Assembly: GCA_910578085.1 (NCBI GenBank)
Contig: CAJTPM010000022.1
Coordinates: 1 to 64,000, forward strand
Length of the DNA stretch: 64,000 bases
Direction: 5' to 3'
Source: an uncultured Lachnospiraceae bacterium
GTDB lineage: Bacteria; Bacillota; Clostridia; Lachnospirales; Lachnospiraceae
The translations under genes and the position numbers were made by a program. Position 1 is the first letter of the stretch. Every line of letters starts with the position of its first letter. The notes beneath the pieces are model-generated. The model searched no databases, was not told the DNA's origin, and was given only the letters and a program-made list of their open reading frames with translations. Of the stretch, positions 24,866-34,587 are shown piece after piece.

Positions 24866-25327
24866 ATGAAAGGACATTTAGACGCAGAACAGCTGAAAAG
24901 CATGGATTATAAGAGCTTGCAGGCTTTGGCAAAGGACATGGGCGTAAGCGCTGCTGGAAAGGCAGAGGAAATTATAGCCAGAATTGCAGCAGTAGAGGTA
25001 GACGTACCAGAAGAGAGCCAGCTTACGGAAGAGGAAAAGGCGGCGGCAGAGGCGGCACGGCAGGAAGAGGAACGGGCAGCAGAGGCAGCAGCCAGAGAGC
25101 AGGAAGAGGCGGCGCAGGCTGCGAAAGAGGCAGAGGAAAAAGCGGCAGCCGAGCAGAAAGCCAGAGAAGAGGCAGAGGCGGCAGCAGGGCTGGTTAAGGT
25201 AAAGGCTACTACAAGGTTTTTAGACAAGCAGCTTAACCAGATTAAGGACGCAGGAGAGGCTTACAGCGTAAGCAGGGGACGTGCGGCAGAGCTGGCGGCA
25301 GCAGGCGTGGCAGAAATCGTGGGATAA
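24866..25327 (+). CDS. SAP/HeH-type domain protein with Ala/Glu coiled coil, head-associated
   Basis: 153 aa. Residues 1-50 (LKSMDYKSLQALAKDMGVSA, KAEEIIARI) resemble a SAP/HeH/Rho-N helix-extension-helix. A long Ala/Glu coiled coil follows. Residues 110-153 (VKATTRFLDKQLNQIKDAGE, VSRGRAAELAAAGVAEI) look like a small phage structural domain. Probably a capsid-associated protein; exact role unknown. Confidence 0.6.
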   Translation: MKGHLDAEQLKSMDYKSLQALAKDMGVSAAGKAEEIIARIAAVEVDVPEESQLTEEEKAAAEAARQEEERAAEAAAREQEEAAQAAKEAEEKAAAEQKAREEAEAAAGLVKVKATTRFLDKQLNQIKDAGEAYSVSRGRAAELAAAGVAEIVG

Positions 25328-25347
25328 CCAGAAAGAGGGTGCAGGAT

Positions 25348-25683
25348 ATGGCGGCAGATGCCACCACATTAACAGAGAAAATGCGGGCGGCGCTGCGTAT
25401 CAGCAGCACCAGCGACAAGATAACGGCAGAAATAGAGGACTGTATAGCCGCCTGCAAAGCTGACCTTGCGAACGACGGCATAAAAGCCATTGACGAGGGC
25501 GACGCACTGATTATAAGGGCGGTAACTCTTTACTGTAAGGCAGAATTTGGCTATAACGACAAAGCCGAGAAGTTTAAGCAGTCATACGACACGCTGAAAA
25601 TGCGGCTTGCTTTGTCGCAGGAGTACAACACAGCGCCGCCCGTGTCCGAAACGGACACCGAGGGCGCAGAAAGCGGGGCGTGA
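25348..25683 (+). CDS. Head-tail connector (gp6-like)
   Basis: 111 aa from ATG 25348. Helical N-terminal region (LTEKMRAALRISSTSD) and ALIIRAVTLYCKAEFGYNDKA match HK97 gp6-like adaptors that attach to the portal. Confidence 0.75.
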   Translation: MAADATTLTEKMRAALRISSTSDKITAEIEDCIAACKADLANDGIKAIDEGDALIIRAVTLYCKAEFGYNDKAEKFKQSYDTLKMRLALSQEYNTAPPVSETDTEGAESGA

Positions 25684-25684
25684 T

Positions 25685-26014
25685 ATGGCAGCATGGGCAG
25701 ACGAGATTACACTTATAAGCCAGCAGCCGCCAGACGAGCGGGTAAACGCTGGCGGCTTTGAGAATGAGCCGCAGGAAAGCGCCCGTACTGTTTTCTGCAA
25801 CAAGAAAAAAGTAGGCTACAGCGAGTATTTTAAGAGCCAGCAGACGGGCAAGGTGGTAGAGGCGAAATATGAGGTACATAAGGCGGATTATGAGGGCGAG
25901 GACACCGTAGAAACAGACGGGCGGCGCTTTTTCGTGCTTAAGACCTACGACATAGACGACGATACCATAGAGCTTACGCTAACCGATTTGCGCCACAAGG
26001 ACGAGGGAGCGTAG
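25685..26014 (+). CDS. Head closure protein
   Basis: 109 aa from ATG 25685. Beta-rich (EITLISQQPP, KVVEAKYEVHKADYEGED, RRFFVLKTYDIDDDTIEL), size and gene order as head-closure/stopper proteins of HK97-like siphophages. Confidence 0.75.
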   Translation: MAAWADEITLISQQPPDERVNAGGFENEPQESARTVFCNKKKVGYSEYFKSQQTGKVVEAKYEVHKADYEGEDTVETDGRRFFVLKTYDIDDDTIELTLTDLRHKDEGA

Positions 26015-26016
26015 TT

Positions 26017-26448
26017 ATGGGAGAATTTAACACAATAGGGCTAGAGGACGTGATAGAGGCTTTTAGCAGGAGAGAGCAGGCTACCGTAGAGGCAGTGCCG
26101 AAAATGCTTAAGGCGGGCGCAGACGTGCTGGTAGAGGCACAGAAAGCAGAGGCGCAGGCTATGGGGCTGCATGAAACGGGCGGCTTTATCAATTCTATCA
26201 AGGCTACTGCGGTAAAGGGCGACAGCACGGAAAAGCATATTGACATATACCCGCAGGGCAGGGCGAAACATGGAAACGACAGAAAAGGAGATAAAAGCAA
26301 CGTGCGCTATGCGACTATCGGATTTGTGGCAGAGTACGGGACGAGCAGCCAGCAGCCACGCCCGTATATGACCGTCGCAAACGAAAAGGCGCACGAAAAA
26401 GTAGTAGAGGCACAGCGGGAAGTATGGGAGCGTGAAACGGGACAATGA
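26017..26448 (+). CDS. HK97 gp10-like head-tail joining protein
   Basis: 143 aa. AVPKMLKAGADVLVEAQKAEA, then ETGGFINSIKAT and GFVAEYGTSSQQPRPYM; the last is the typical gp10 signature. Lies at the head-tail interface. Confidence 0.85.
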   Translation: MGEFNTIGLEDVIEAFSRREQATVEAVPKMLKAGADVLVEAQKAEAQAMGLHETGGFINSIKATAVKGDSTEKHIDIYPQGRAKHGNDRKGDKSNVRYATIGFVAEYGTSSQQPRPYMTVANEKAHEKVVEAQREVWERETGQ

Positions 26449-26771
26449 GCAGCTTAAAAGAGATTTTGGAGAGCGCAGGGCTGCCAGCACAGCGGGGCGT
26501 ATATACTGGCAGATGCAAGCCGAAAGCCTATTATACTTTCCTGCGGCTGCTGGGTGCGCCTGCCGTAAATGCAGACGACACAGAGAGCGAAAGCAAGGAA
26601 ATGTATAGGGTAACGCTTTTTCATAAGGGCGACTATGAGGCACAGCTTAATAAAACTCTGGAAGTGCTGCGGGCGGCAGACGTTTATATTAACAGCGTTG
26701 ACGCAGAGAGCTACGAAACAGAAACGGGGTACTGGTTAGTGCCTATCACAATCGAAATATTAAAGGAGTGA
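26445..26771 (+). CDS. Tail terminator/completion protein
   Basis: 108 aa. KEILESAGLPAQRGVYTG and YETETGYWLVPITIEIL fit minor tail/tail terminator proteins placed between gp10-like and tail tube genes. Overlaps the previous gene by ATGA. Confidence 0.75.
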   Translation: MSSLKEILESAGLPAQRGVYTGRCKPKAYYTFLRLLGAPAVNADDTESESKEMYRVTLFHKGDYEAQLNKTLEVLRAADVYINSVDAESYETETGYWLVPITIEILKE

Positions 26772-26778
26772 CAAGACA

Positions 26779-27342
26779 ATGACACTGGGATTAAGAGATT
26801 TATTTTATGCAGTATGCACAGAGGCAGACGGCATGGAAACCTACGGAACGCCTAAGAAAATGGCAGAGGCTATGACGGCTGACTTATCCGTAAAGACGGC
26901 AGACGGCAGCTTATACGCAGATGATACGTTGAGTGAGAGTGTATCAGAGTTTGCCAGCGGCACGCTTAAGCTGGGCGTAAAAGACCTTACGCCGGAAGTG
27001 CTGGCAGAGGTACTGGGGCAGATGGTAGACCAGAATAAGGTAGTATGGGCTGGAAAGGACGACGAGCCGCCATATGTGGCTATCGGCTTTAGGGCAAAGA
27101 AAACGGGCGGGCGTTTCCGCTACGTCTGGCTGCTTAAGGTTAAGTTTAAAGTGCCGTCTGAAAAGTACGAAACAAAGGGCGAAAGCATCAAGTTTAACAC
27201 GCCAGACATTGAGGCAGACTTTACGGCAAGGAAGAGCGACGGGCGCTGGAAAGCTGACTTTGTAGGCACAGAGGACAGCGACGCAGCTAAAACATGGTTT
27301 ACGGAAGTGCCAGAACCAGCAGAAACAATACCAGAGGCGTAA
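26779..27342 (+). CDS. Major tail tube protein (phi13 type)
   Basis: 187 aa. GLRDLFYAVCTEADGMETYG, a beta-sandwich with VAIGFRAKKTGGRFRYVWLL and IEADFTARKSDGRWKADF. Ribosome site AAAGGAG. A stable hairpin follows, usual after this highly expressed gene. Confidence 0.88.
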   Translation: MTLGLRDLFYAVCTEADGMETYGTPKKMAEAMTADLSVKTADGSLYADDTLSESVSEFASGTLKLGVKDLTPEVLAEVLGQMVDQNKVVWAGKDDEPPYVAIGFRAKKTGGRFRYVWLLKVKFKVPSEKYETKGESIKFNTPDIEADFTARKSDGRWKADFVGTEDSDAAKTWFTEVPEPAETIPEA

Positions 27343-27366
27343 AAAACAGAATAAAGGGAAAGGAGA

Positions 27367-27396
27367 AAAGGCGCAGCGTATGGCTGCGCCTTAATT
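27367..27396 (+). terminator. Hairpin after the tail tube gene
   Basis: AAGGCGCAGC pairs with GCTGCGCCTT over a short loop, followed by AATTTG. The weak U-tract suggests partial termination or mRNA stabilisation. Confidence 0.6.
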
Positions 27397-27403
27397 TGTT
27401 GAT

Positions 27404-27805
27404 ATGAGCGCAATTAAAGACGGTGGCTATACAGTAACGCTGAAAGGGAAAGAGTACAGACTTCTCTTTACCCTTAACGCACTGGACGAAATTCAGACAA
27501 AATTTGGCGGCTATGACAAGCTGAATGAAGTTTTTAACCAGAGTAACCCAGACTGGGTAAAAGACACAAAATGGCTGCTTACGCTGCTTATCAATGAGGG
27601 GCTTTTGGAAGAGGACGAGAACGCCGCACTTTTCACAGAGCAGCAGATAGGCAGGCTGATACACATAGGAAATCTGGCAGAGGTACAGCAGGCTATTTAT
27701 GCGTCGTTTGCAGCAGGAACGGCAGGCGACGGAGAGGACAGCGGGGAAACGACAGAAGAGGGAAGAGAAGAGGCGGGGGAAACGGCAGCCGTGCAGGAAA
27801 GTTAG
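27404..27805 (+). CDS. Tail assembly chaperone (gpG-like)
   Basis: 133 aa. GGYTVTLKGKEYRLLFTLNAL and FGGYDKLNEVF are typical. Ends in an acidic Gly/Glu tail. The next ORF lies in the -1 frame and overlaps its end, as in gpG/gpGT systems. Confidence 0.82.
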   Translation: MSAIKDGGYTVTLKGKEYRLLFTLNALDEIQTKFGGYDKLNEVFNQSNPDWVKDTKWLLTLLINEGLLEEDENAALFTEQQIGRLIHIGNLAEVQQAIYASFAAGTAGDGEDSGETTEEGREEAGETAAVQES

Positions 27806-27819
27806 ACACTGCACGGCTT

Positions 27820-28008
27820 TTGTATATCGCTATGGTGCTGCTGGGGTACAGGGAGCGTGAGGCATGGAGAAAAACGCCGTACCAGATTGTTACCCTATTC
27901 GGATACCACAAGGAATATAACCCGCACATTTTCAAGCAGGAGCGGGCGGCAGCACCGCAGGCAGCAGAGAAACTGGACGACATTGACATAGCACTAGGGG
28001 GCTTTTAA
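27820..28008 (+). CDS. Tail assembly chaperone T-part, probably made by -1 frameshift
   Basis: The frame is open upstream of ATG 27820 across the end of the gpG-like gene (reading KLDTARLLYIAMVLLGYRER). EREAWRKTPYQIVTLFGYHKEYN is the usual T-domain. No ribosome site precedes ATG 27820. The slip site was not fixed: GGGGAAAC and GGGGGAAAC lie at 27743 and 27776 but are not in the classic phase. Confidence 0.65.
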   Translation: MYIAMVLLGYREREAWRKTPYQIVTLFGYHKEYNPHIFKQERAAAPQAAEKLDDIDIALGGF

Positions 28009-28011
28009 TTC

Positions 28012-31000
28012 ATGGCAGACAAAACGGAGAATATCAAAACACGCCTATCTTTTGACGGCGAGGCAGAGTATAAGGCAGCCTGCAAGGAAATTAACAGCAC
28101 CCTTAAAGTGCTTAATTCTGAAATGAAACTTGTTACGGCTGAATATAGGGACAATGCGAACAGTGCAGAGGCGCTGAAAGCAAAGCAGAACGTATTACAG
28201 CGTACATATGACGAGCAGGCAAAGAAAGTAAAGGAAACCGAGCAGGCATTAGAGAAATGCAGGCAGGCGACGGGAGAGAACAGCGAAGAGAGTAAAAAGC
28301 TGGAAACGCAGCTTAATTATCAGAGGGCGGCGCTTGTTAGGACAGAACAAGAATTAAACAAGACCGCAGACGAACTGGAAAGGGCAGAGAACGCCGCAGA
28401 TGAACTGGGCGAAGAGATAGAGGAAAGCGGGCAGCAGGCAGAGAACGCAGGCGGCAAGTTTTCTGGGCTGGGCGGTATTTTAGGCGGGCTGGGCGGCGCT
28501 ATGGCAAAGGGCGTGGCGCTTATCGGTACGGCTGCGGCTGCAATCGGCACGGCGGTAGTGGCTGGGCTGGGCTATGCCGTGAGCCAAGCAGACGAGGCAA
28601 AAGGCGCTTTAAATGATTTCTGCGCAGCGACGGGTACGGCTACGGACGACGCAGGGCAGTACAAGCAGGTTATGGAGAACATCTATAACGCTAATTTTGG
28701 CGAGGGATTTGAGGACATAGCGGCGGCTATGGCAGAGGTACGGCAGCAGGCAGGCGACTTAGGGGCAGACGAGCTGGAAAAAATGACAACCAACGCATTA
28801 GCGCTGCGGGATACGTTTGATTTTGACGTAGCGGAAAGCACCAGAGCCGCCACACAGCTTATGCAGAAATTCGGCTTATCCTCTGACGAGGCGTATAACC
28901 TTATTGCGCAGGGCGCACAGAACGGGCTTAACAAGAACGGGGATTTGCTGGACGTTATCAACGAATACAGCAACCAGTATTCGCAGGCGGGGCTAAGCGC
29001 AGAGGATATGTTTAACTCTATCGCCAACGGCGCTGCTACTGGCGTTTGGAGCATAGACAAGATGGGCGACGCTTTTAAGGAATTTAGTATCCGCATGAAT
29101 GACGGCACGGCAAACGAATACCTTACCAGTCTGGGGCTTAATGCAGACGAAGTGGTAGGGAAATTCCAAAAGGGCGGCGACAGCGCAAAAGAGGCTATGA
29201 GCCAAGTAAGCGAGGCGCTTAAGAACTGCGACGACAAGACGCTACAGTATACGGCGGGCGTGGGCTTAATGGGTACTATGTGGGAAGATATGGGCGCTGA
29301 TGCCTGCACGTCGCTTATGGACGTTGAGGGGCAGATAAGCAAGACCACGGACGCTATGGGGAAGATTAACGCCGTAAAATACGACACGTTTTCAGAGGCT
29401 ATGCAGGGTGCAGGCAGGATACTACAGACCAGCTTTATCATGCCGATAGGCGAGCAGGCGCTACCGATTTTCAGCCAGTTTGCAAACGAGCTGGCGCAGG
29501 GTGCGGCAGAGGCGGGCGGCGATATGGGGAAACTGGCACAGAGCTTTGGCGACGCATTAGGCAACATGGTAAACGGGCTGGCAGAAATGCTACCGCAGAT
29601 TACCAGTTTTGCCGTAGAGCTTGTAAGCGGGCTTGTGGACGGGATTGTAGAGAGTGCGCCAGCAATCGTGCAGGCAGGCGTAAGCATGATTTCTGGGCTT
29701 GTGGACGGAATAGTAGAGGCTATACCGACACTGACGGAAAGCGCAACGGAGATAATAACCACGCTGATAGACGGAATTGTAGAACTGATACCGACGCTGG
29801 CAGAGGGAGCGGTACAGATTATTGCGGGGCTGGCAAAGGGACTGGGCGAGGCGCTGCCAGAACTGATACCGAGCGTGATAGATGCCGTGCTTACCATAGT
29901 GGATACGCTGATAAACAACGTGCCTATGCTGATAGATGCAGCCTTGCAGCTTGTCACGGGGCTTGCAGACGGGATTATAGCGGCGCTGCCAGTCATCATA
30001 GAGAAACTGCCGCAGATCATAACCAGCATAATAAATGCGCTGGTAGAGGGCATACCGCTTATTTTGGAGAGCGCAGGCGACATTATAGTAGCGCTTGTGG
30101 ACGGCATTATAGATGCAATACCGCTGCTTATAGCGGCAGTACCGCAGATTATTGTAGCCATTGTAGAGGGGCTTATAACGGGGCTGCCTAAAATCGTGGC
30201 GGCAGCAGGGCAGCTTGTGACTACGATTTTAAACAAGTTAAAGGAGCTGCCAACGTTGATACCGCAGGCGATAGCGGCGGGCATAGAAAAAATAGCCGAG
30301 TGGGGCGCAAGCATGAAAGAAAAGGGCGGCACAGTCATTACGGAGTTTGTAACAAAAGTGATAGACACCGTAAAGGAACTGCCGCAGAAAATCTGGGACG
30401 GCATAGTTGATGCAGTTACCAGAGTAGCCACATGGGGCTTGAATATGCAGACCAAAGCAAAAGAAGTAATGAACACAATGCTTACGAACATTGTAACCAT
30501 TGTGAAAGAAACACCGCAGAAAATCTGGAACTGCATCATAGGGGCAGTTACAAAAGTTGCTACGTGGGGCGCAAACATGGTAGCAAAGGCAAAAGAGGTA
30601 ATGAACACAATGCTTACGAACATTGTAACCATTGTGAAAGAAACACCCGCCAAAATTTGGAATAGCATCATAGGGGCAGTGAACAAAGTAGCCACATGGG
30701 GCAGTAACATGATAAGCAAAGCCAAAGAGGTAATGAACAGCATGGTTACTGGCGTTGTGAACATTGTAAAAGAAGTGCCACAAAAGATTTACAACAGCAT
30801 TTCTGCCGCCATATCCAAAGTAGCCCAGTGGGGTACAGAGGTAAAGAATAAGGCAGTAGAGGGTATGAATAACTGCGTAAACGGCATTAAAAATGCGTTT
30901 GCGAATATCGGCAGTGACTTTGCAAATATTGGCAGTAACATTGTGCAGGGTATCTGGAACGGTATAAGCAACGGCTGGAACTGGTTAAAAGATAAAGTTT

Positions 31001-31380
31001 CAAGCCTTGCAAACAGCCTGCTAGATGCGGCGAAGAGCGCTTTAGGAATAGAAAGCCCGTCAAGGAAATTTAGGGACGAGGTAGGCGTATTCATGGCGCA
31101 GGGTATCGGCGTGGGCTTTTCTGATGAAATGGGGAAAGTAAACAAGCAGATTGAGGACAACATACCGCAGGAGTTTGATATAGGCGCAAAAGTCAATGTA
31201 GACAAAGATTTTACGTATGACTGGGACGGCGACGGAAACCCGAAAAAGCCAAAGCCGAAAGGCGGCGGGGCAGCAGGCGGCTTTACCGTGATACAGAACA
31301 TTTACGCAAATACCACGGATTATGCAAAGCAGCAGAAAGAGGCTGCAAGACAATTCAGAATGATAGCAAGGACGGTGTAG
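28012..31380 (+). CDS. Tape measure protein
   Basis: 1122 aa, the longest phage gene; sets tail length. The N-terminus is a coiled coil (LKVLNSEMKLVTAEYRDNAN), then a TP901-type core with GAMAKGVALIGTAAAAIGTAV. Residues about 540-740 are hydrophobic repeats (LVDGIVEAIPTL-like). Residues about 760-960 hold 44-aa repeats (132-nt period) around VATWGxNMxxKAKEVMN and IVKETPQKIWN. The C-terminus is ALGIESPSRKFRDEVGVFM. Confidence 0.93.
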   Translation: MADKTENIKTRLSFDGEAEYKAACKEINSTLKVLNSEMKLVTAEYRDNANSAEALKAKQNVLQRTYDEQAKKVKETEQALEKCRQATGENSEESKKLETQLNYQRAALVRTEQELNKTADELERAENAADELGEEIEESGQQAENAGGKFSGLGGILGGLGGAMAKGVALIGTAAAAIGTAVVAGLGYAVSQADEAKGALNDFCAATGTATDDAGQYKQVMENIYNANFGEGFEDIAAAMAEVRQQAGDLGADELEKMTTNALALRDTFDFDVAESTRAATQLMQKFGLSSDEAYNLIAQGAQNGLNKNGDLLDVINEYSNQYSQAGLSAEDMFNSIANGAATGVWSIDKMGDAFKEFSIRMNDGTANEYLTSLGLNADEVVGKFQKGGDSAKEAMSQVSEALKNCDDKTLQYTAGVGLMGTMWEDMGADACTSLMDVEGQISKTTDAMGKINAVKYDTFSEAMQGAGRILQTSFIMPIGEQALPIFSQFANELAQGAAEAGGDMGKLAQSFGDALGNMVNGLAEMLPQITSFAVELVSGLVDGIVESAPAIVQAGVSMISGLVDGIVEAIPTLTESATEIITTLIDGIVELIPTLAEGAVQIIAGLAKGLGEALPELIPSVIDAVLTIVDTLINNVPMLIDAALQLVTGLADGIIAALPVIIEKLPQIITSIINALVEGIPLILESAGDIIVALVDGIIDAIPLLIAAVPQIIVAIVEGLITGLPKIVAAAGQLVTTILNKLKELPTLIPQAIAAGIEKIAEWGASMKEKGGTVITEFVTKVIDTVKELPQKIWDGIVDAVTRVATWGLNMQTKAKEVMNTMLTNIVTIVKETPQKIWNCIIGAVTKVATWGANMVAKAKEVMNTMLTNIVTIVKETPAKIWNSIIGAVNKVATWGSNMISKAKEVMNSMVTGVVNIVKEVPQKIYNSISAAISKVAQWGTEVKNKAVEGMNNCVNGIKNAFANIGSDFANIGSNIVQGIWNGISNGWNWLKDKVSSLANSLLDAAKSALGIESPSRKFRDEVGVFMAQGIGVGFSDEMGKVNKQIEDNIPQEFDIGAKVNVDKDFTYDWDGDGNPKKPKPKGGGAAGGFTVIQNIYANTTDYAKQQKEAARQFRMIARTV
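30334..30860 (+). repeat. 132-nt tandem repeats inside the tape measure gene
   Basis: The start GTAATGAACA recurs at 30466, 30598 and 30730, exactly 132 bp apart, with an older degenerate unit before. Copies 2 and 3 are nearly identical over long stretches, so repeat number may vary and change tail length. Confidence 0.75.
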
Positions 31381-31383
31381 GGC

Positions 31384-32271
31384 ATGGAAAATGAAAAGCT
31401 GACTTACAGAAATTCACGGGGCGAGAGCCTAGAGCTGGGGGTAGACAGTATATTTTTCTGCAACATAAGCAAGGACGTAGGAGGCATAGCAGGCGTTACG
31501 AATGTGATTTACAGCACAAACAGCATGGGGCAGCACGGCGACACATACGTAGGGCAGCGCATAGAGGCAAGGGACATGGATATTTTAGGGCATATCAACA
31601 CACGGGACAAGGCGCAGGCATTACAGCTGCGCCGCCAGATGCTTAAAATACTTAACCCAGAGCTGGGCGGCACGCTGACTTATGAGTATGGCGGCTTTAA
31701 GCGTGTGATAAATTGCAGGACGTTTGGAGAGCCGAAGATAGAGAAAAAAAGTGTACTGTATGAATTTGCTTTCCAGCTGGAGTGCCTTAATCCGTTCTGG
31801 CGTGAAGAGGACGAAACAAAAGAGGATATAGCAAGTTGGGTGGCTGCGTGGCATTTCCCCTGCGTGATTGATAGGGACGACAGCAAAAGCATGATATTTG
31901 GGTACAGAGCCGAGAGCGTGATAGTGGACTGCTACAACGAGGGCGACGTGTCAACGGGTATGCGCATACGCTTTACGGCGCTGGGGACGGTAAGCAATCC
32001 CATTCTGCTTAACGTGGATACCGAGGAATTTATACAAGTAAATGCAGTGATGCAGACGGGCGACGTAATAGAGATTAACACGAAGTACGGCAGCAAGGGA
32101 GCTAAGCTGATACGGGACGGGAAAGAAACGGACTATTTCCGCTATATCGACGTAGACAGTACATTCATGCAGCTTGCCATAGGCGATAACAATTTTAGGT
32201 ATGATGCAGCAGGCGGCGTAAATTCCCTTGAAGTTGCGATTTTCTACAACAAGGAATTTTTAGGAGTGTGA
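31384..32271 (+). CDS. Distal tail protein (Dit)
   Basis: 295 aa. GDTYVGQRIEARDMDILGHI and ALQLRRQMLKILNPELGGTL match the N-terminal Dit ring domain, and LECLNPFWREEDE the link to the galectin-like domain. It connects tail tube and baseplate. Confidence 0.85.
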   Translation: MENEKLTYRNSRGESLELGVDSIFFCNISKDVGGIAGVTNVIYSTNSMGQHGDTYVGQRIEARDMDILGHINTRDKAQALQLRRQMLKILNPELGGTLTYEYGGFKRVINCRTFGEPKIEKKSVLYEFAFQLECLNPFWREEDETKEDIASWVAAWHFPCVIDRDDSKSMIFGYRAESVIVDCYNEGDVSTGMRIRFTALGTVSNPILLNVDTEEFIQVNAVMQTGDVIEINTKYGSKGAKLIRDGKETDYFRYIDVDSTFMQLAIGDNNFRYDAAGGVNSLEVAIFYNKEFLGV

Positions 32272-32275
32272 CGGC

Positions 32276-33430
32276 ATGGAGATAAGGGTATTCGACAAGA
32301 CCATAGAGCCGCTGGGGGCGATAGACGAAATGGCAACACTGCTATGGCATACGAAATACTTTGACGTGGGTACATTCAGCCTGCTTGCGCCGATTACGGA
32401 CAATAACAGCCGCCTGCTGGTAGAGGGCAACATACTTACAAAGCACGACGGAAAAAAGGAAGTGCAGACCGCAGACGGCGGGATATGGCGCAGGGCTGCG
32501 CAGATTACCTACGTACATATAACCAAAGACGAGAACGGGCTAGAGCAGCTAGAGGCGCAGGGCTATATGTTGAGCCGCTGGCTTAACAAGCGCTGCATCT
32601 GCCCGCAGATTGTGGCGACGGCTACGAACCAGAGCCTTATAAACACTATGGTAACAAAGAACTGCGGCAGCGGTGCAAGTGCAAAGCGCCGTTTCCCGCA
32701 GTTTACCATGTTGCCGCAGGATACCATAGCAGGCAGCAGCGTTGAGTATGCAAACGAGGTATACGCACAGCTGGGGCTTGAAGTCAAGGCGAGGGCGCAG
32801 GCTGGCAAGCTGGGCTATGACATTCTGGTAAACGAAAGAGAGAAGAGATACGGCTTTTATCTGTATAAGGGGAAAGACCTGACGGCGGCAAATAATGACG
32901 GTAACACGCCCTGCATATTTTCCCGTGACTTTGATAACGTGAATGAGCAGGAATATACAGCCAGCATTGAGAACTGCGGCAACTTTATCTACGTGCAGGG
33001 CGCAGCCGACGACGACGGCAGCCAGCCAGTAGTTACCGTGGACGGAGAGGGCGCAGCGGGCTTAGAACTGGAAGAGGTTTTTTGTGATGCCACGGACATA
33101 GCAAGGAAGTACCAGAGCGGGGAAACAGAGGTAACAATACCGCTTAATACCTATCTGGCTATGCTTAAGACAAGGGGCGGCGCAGAGCTGGAAAGCTACG
33201 GGAAAACCATAAATTTTGTAAGTACCATAAACACAAATTCAAACTTGAAATTCAAGAGCGATTTTGATTTAGGCGACCGTATCACTTGCAAAGAGGAAAA
33301 GTGGGGGATACAGATAGACGCACGCATAACGGAAGTGACGGAAACATACCAGAAAGGCGAGGAAACCATAGAGGCTACTTTTGGGGACAGCCTGCCGACG
33401 CTGGTAGACCAGATAAGGAAAGTGAGGTAG
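32276..33430 (+). CDS. Tail-associated baseplate hub protein (Gp37/Tal-like)
   Basis: 384 aa. MEIRVFDKTIEPLGAIDEM, LLWHTKYFDVGTFSL, QAQGYMLSRWLNKRCI-like segment and ITCKEEKWGIQIDARITEV are typical of siphovirus Gp37-like proteins after Dit. It closes the tail tip. Confidence 0.8.
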   Translation: MEIRVFDKTIEPLGAIDEMATLLWHTKYFDVGTFSLLAPITDNNSRLLVEGNILTKHDGKKEVQTADGGIWRRAAQITYVHITKDENGLEQLEAQGYMLSRWLNKRCICPQIVATATNQSLINTMVTKNCGSGASAKRRFPQFTMLPQDTIAGSSVEYANEVYAQLGLEVKARAQAGKLGYDILVNEREKRYGFYLYKGKDLTAANNDGNTPCIFSRDFDNVNEQEYTASIENCGNFIYVQGAADDDGSQPVVTVDGEGAAGLELEEVFCDATDIARKYQSGETEVTIPLNTYLAMLKTRGGAELESYGKTINFVSTINTNSNLKFKSDFDLGDRITCKEEKWGIQIDARITEVTETYQKGEETIEATFGDSLPTLVDQIRKVR

Positions 33431-33435
33431 AGGGA

Positions 33436-34572
33436 ATGGCAGACAGCTTACCATTCAACGCCATAAAGGTAGGCGGCGAATTTGACAGGACATACAAAGC
33501 CGAGGACTGGGCGTGGTATTTTGCCACGTTCTTAGCAAGCGGCGTATTCCCAAAGCCGAGTGACGGGCTGCAAGTAGTGGCACATAGCGGCATGGAAGTA
33601 AGGGTAAACATGGGGTATGCCTTTATAAACGGGTACGCCTTTAGAAACCCAGTAAGCAGGGGCGTAACGCTGGATAGGGCAGAGGGGGCGCAGAATAGGG
33701 TAGACAGAGTGGTAGTGCGCTGGGATTTGGTGCTGCGTGACATTTACATAGACGTGCTTAAGGGCGTGCCGTCTGCAAAGCCAGTGGCAGCGGCATTAAC
33801 CCGTAATACGGAAGTCTGGGAGCTGGCGCTTGCGGATATTTACGTAGGCAAGGGCGTAACAAAGATACTGACGCAGAATATCACAGACCAGCGCTTTAAC
33901 AGCGCATTATGCGGCATTGTGGTAGGGACGGTAAAGGAAATAGACGCAAGTGTACTCACAAAGCAGTTTACGGACTTTTTCAATACCTACAGTCAAGCAG
34001 TGCTGGACGAGTTTAGCGTATATAAGCAGAACATGGAAACATACCTTACGCAGCTGGCGGGTATCTATGAAAGCTATGTAACCCAGACAGAGAGCCTTTT
34101 TACGCAGTATGAAAGCCAGTTTAACGAGCGCTACACTACGTTTGAGAACACATTGAACAACTGGGACGCAGAGCTTTTGAAAGCCTACACCGCTTTCATG
34201 GCAAATATGCAGCTTTTCCAGACAGAGGCGCAGAACGATTTTAACGCATGGTTTGAGGCGATAAAAGGGCAGCTGGGGGAAGATGCGGCAGGGAAGATAC
34301 AGCTTGAAATAGACGGGCTTAAGGCAGCAGTGCAGGAGCTTACGGAAACGGCGGCAGCAGGAACGGCGGCAACGGCAGAGGCGCTTAAGGGGCTGGAAGA
34401 GCGGGTAACAAGGATAGAAAGCGGCTGGGGCATTGACTTTAAGCATGATGCGGTACTGGGGCTTTGCTACATGGGCGCAGCCTACATGAGCCAGCATTAC
34501 GAAAGAGAGGTAGACACGGCAGTATTAGGGCTTGCTTATGCGGGCAATTCCTATCTTGCAAATACATTTTAG
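33436..34572 (+). CDS. Baseplate/tail fibre structural protein
   Basis: 378 aa from ATG 33436. The N-terminal domain (FNAIKVGGEFDRTYKAEDW, GMEVRVNMGYAFINGYAF) resembles baseplate upper/receptor-binding protein anchors. A long coiled region follows (ESLFTQYESQFNERYTTFEN). The C-terminus has short repeats LGLCYMGAAYM and LGLAYAGNSYL. Possibly carries the DGR-diversified protein at the tail tip. Confidence 0.7.
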   Translation: MADSLPFNAIKVGGEFDRTYKAEDWAWYFATFLASGVFPKPSDGLQVVAHSGMEVRVNMGYAFINGYAFRNPVSRGVTLDRAEGAQNRVDRVVVRWDLVLRDIYIDVLKGVPSAKPVAAALTRNTEVWELALADIYVGKGVTKILTQNITDQRFNSALCGIVVGTVKEIDASVLTKQFTDFFNTYSQAVLDEFSVYKQNMETYLTQLAGIYESYVTQTESLFTQYESQFNERYTTFENTLNNWDAELLKAYTAFMANMQLFQTEAQNDFNAWFEAIKGQLGEDAAGKIQLEIDGLKAAVQELTETAAAGTAATAEALKGLEERVTRIESGWGIDFKHDAVLGLCYMGAAYMSQHYEREVDTAVLGLAYAGNSYLANTF

Positions 34573-34587
34573 GAAAGGTGGCAGACC

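Noticed and set aside
28683..30764. Long minus-strand open frame inside the tape measure gene
   Set aside because: Low-complexity Ser/Ile/Met composition is the mirror of the tape measure codon pattern; all phage genes are on the plus strand.
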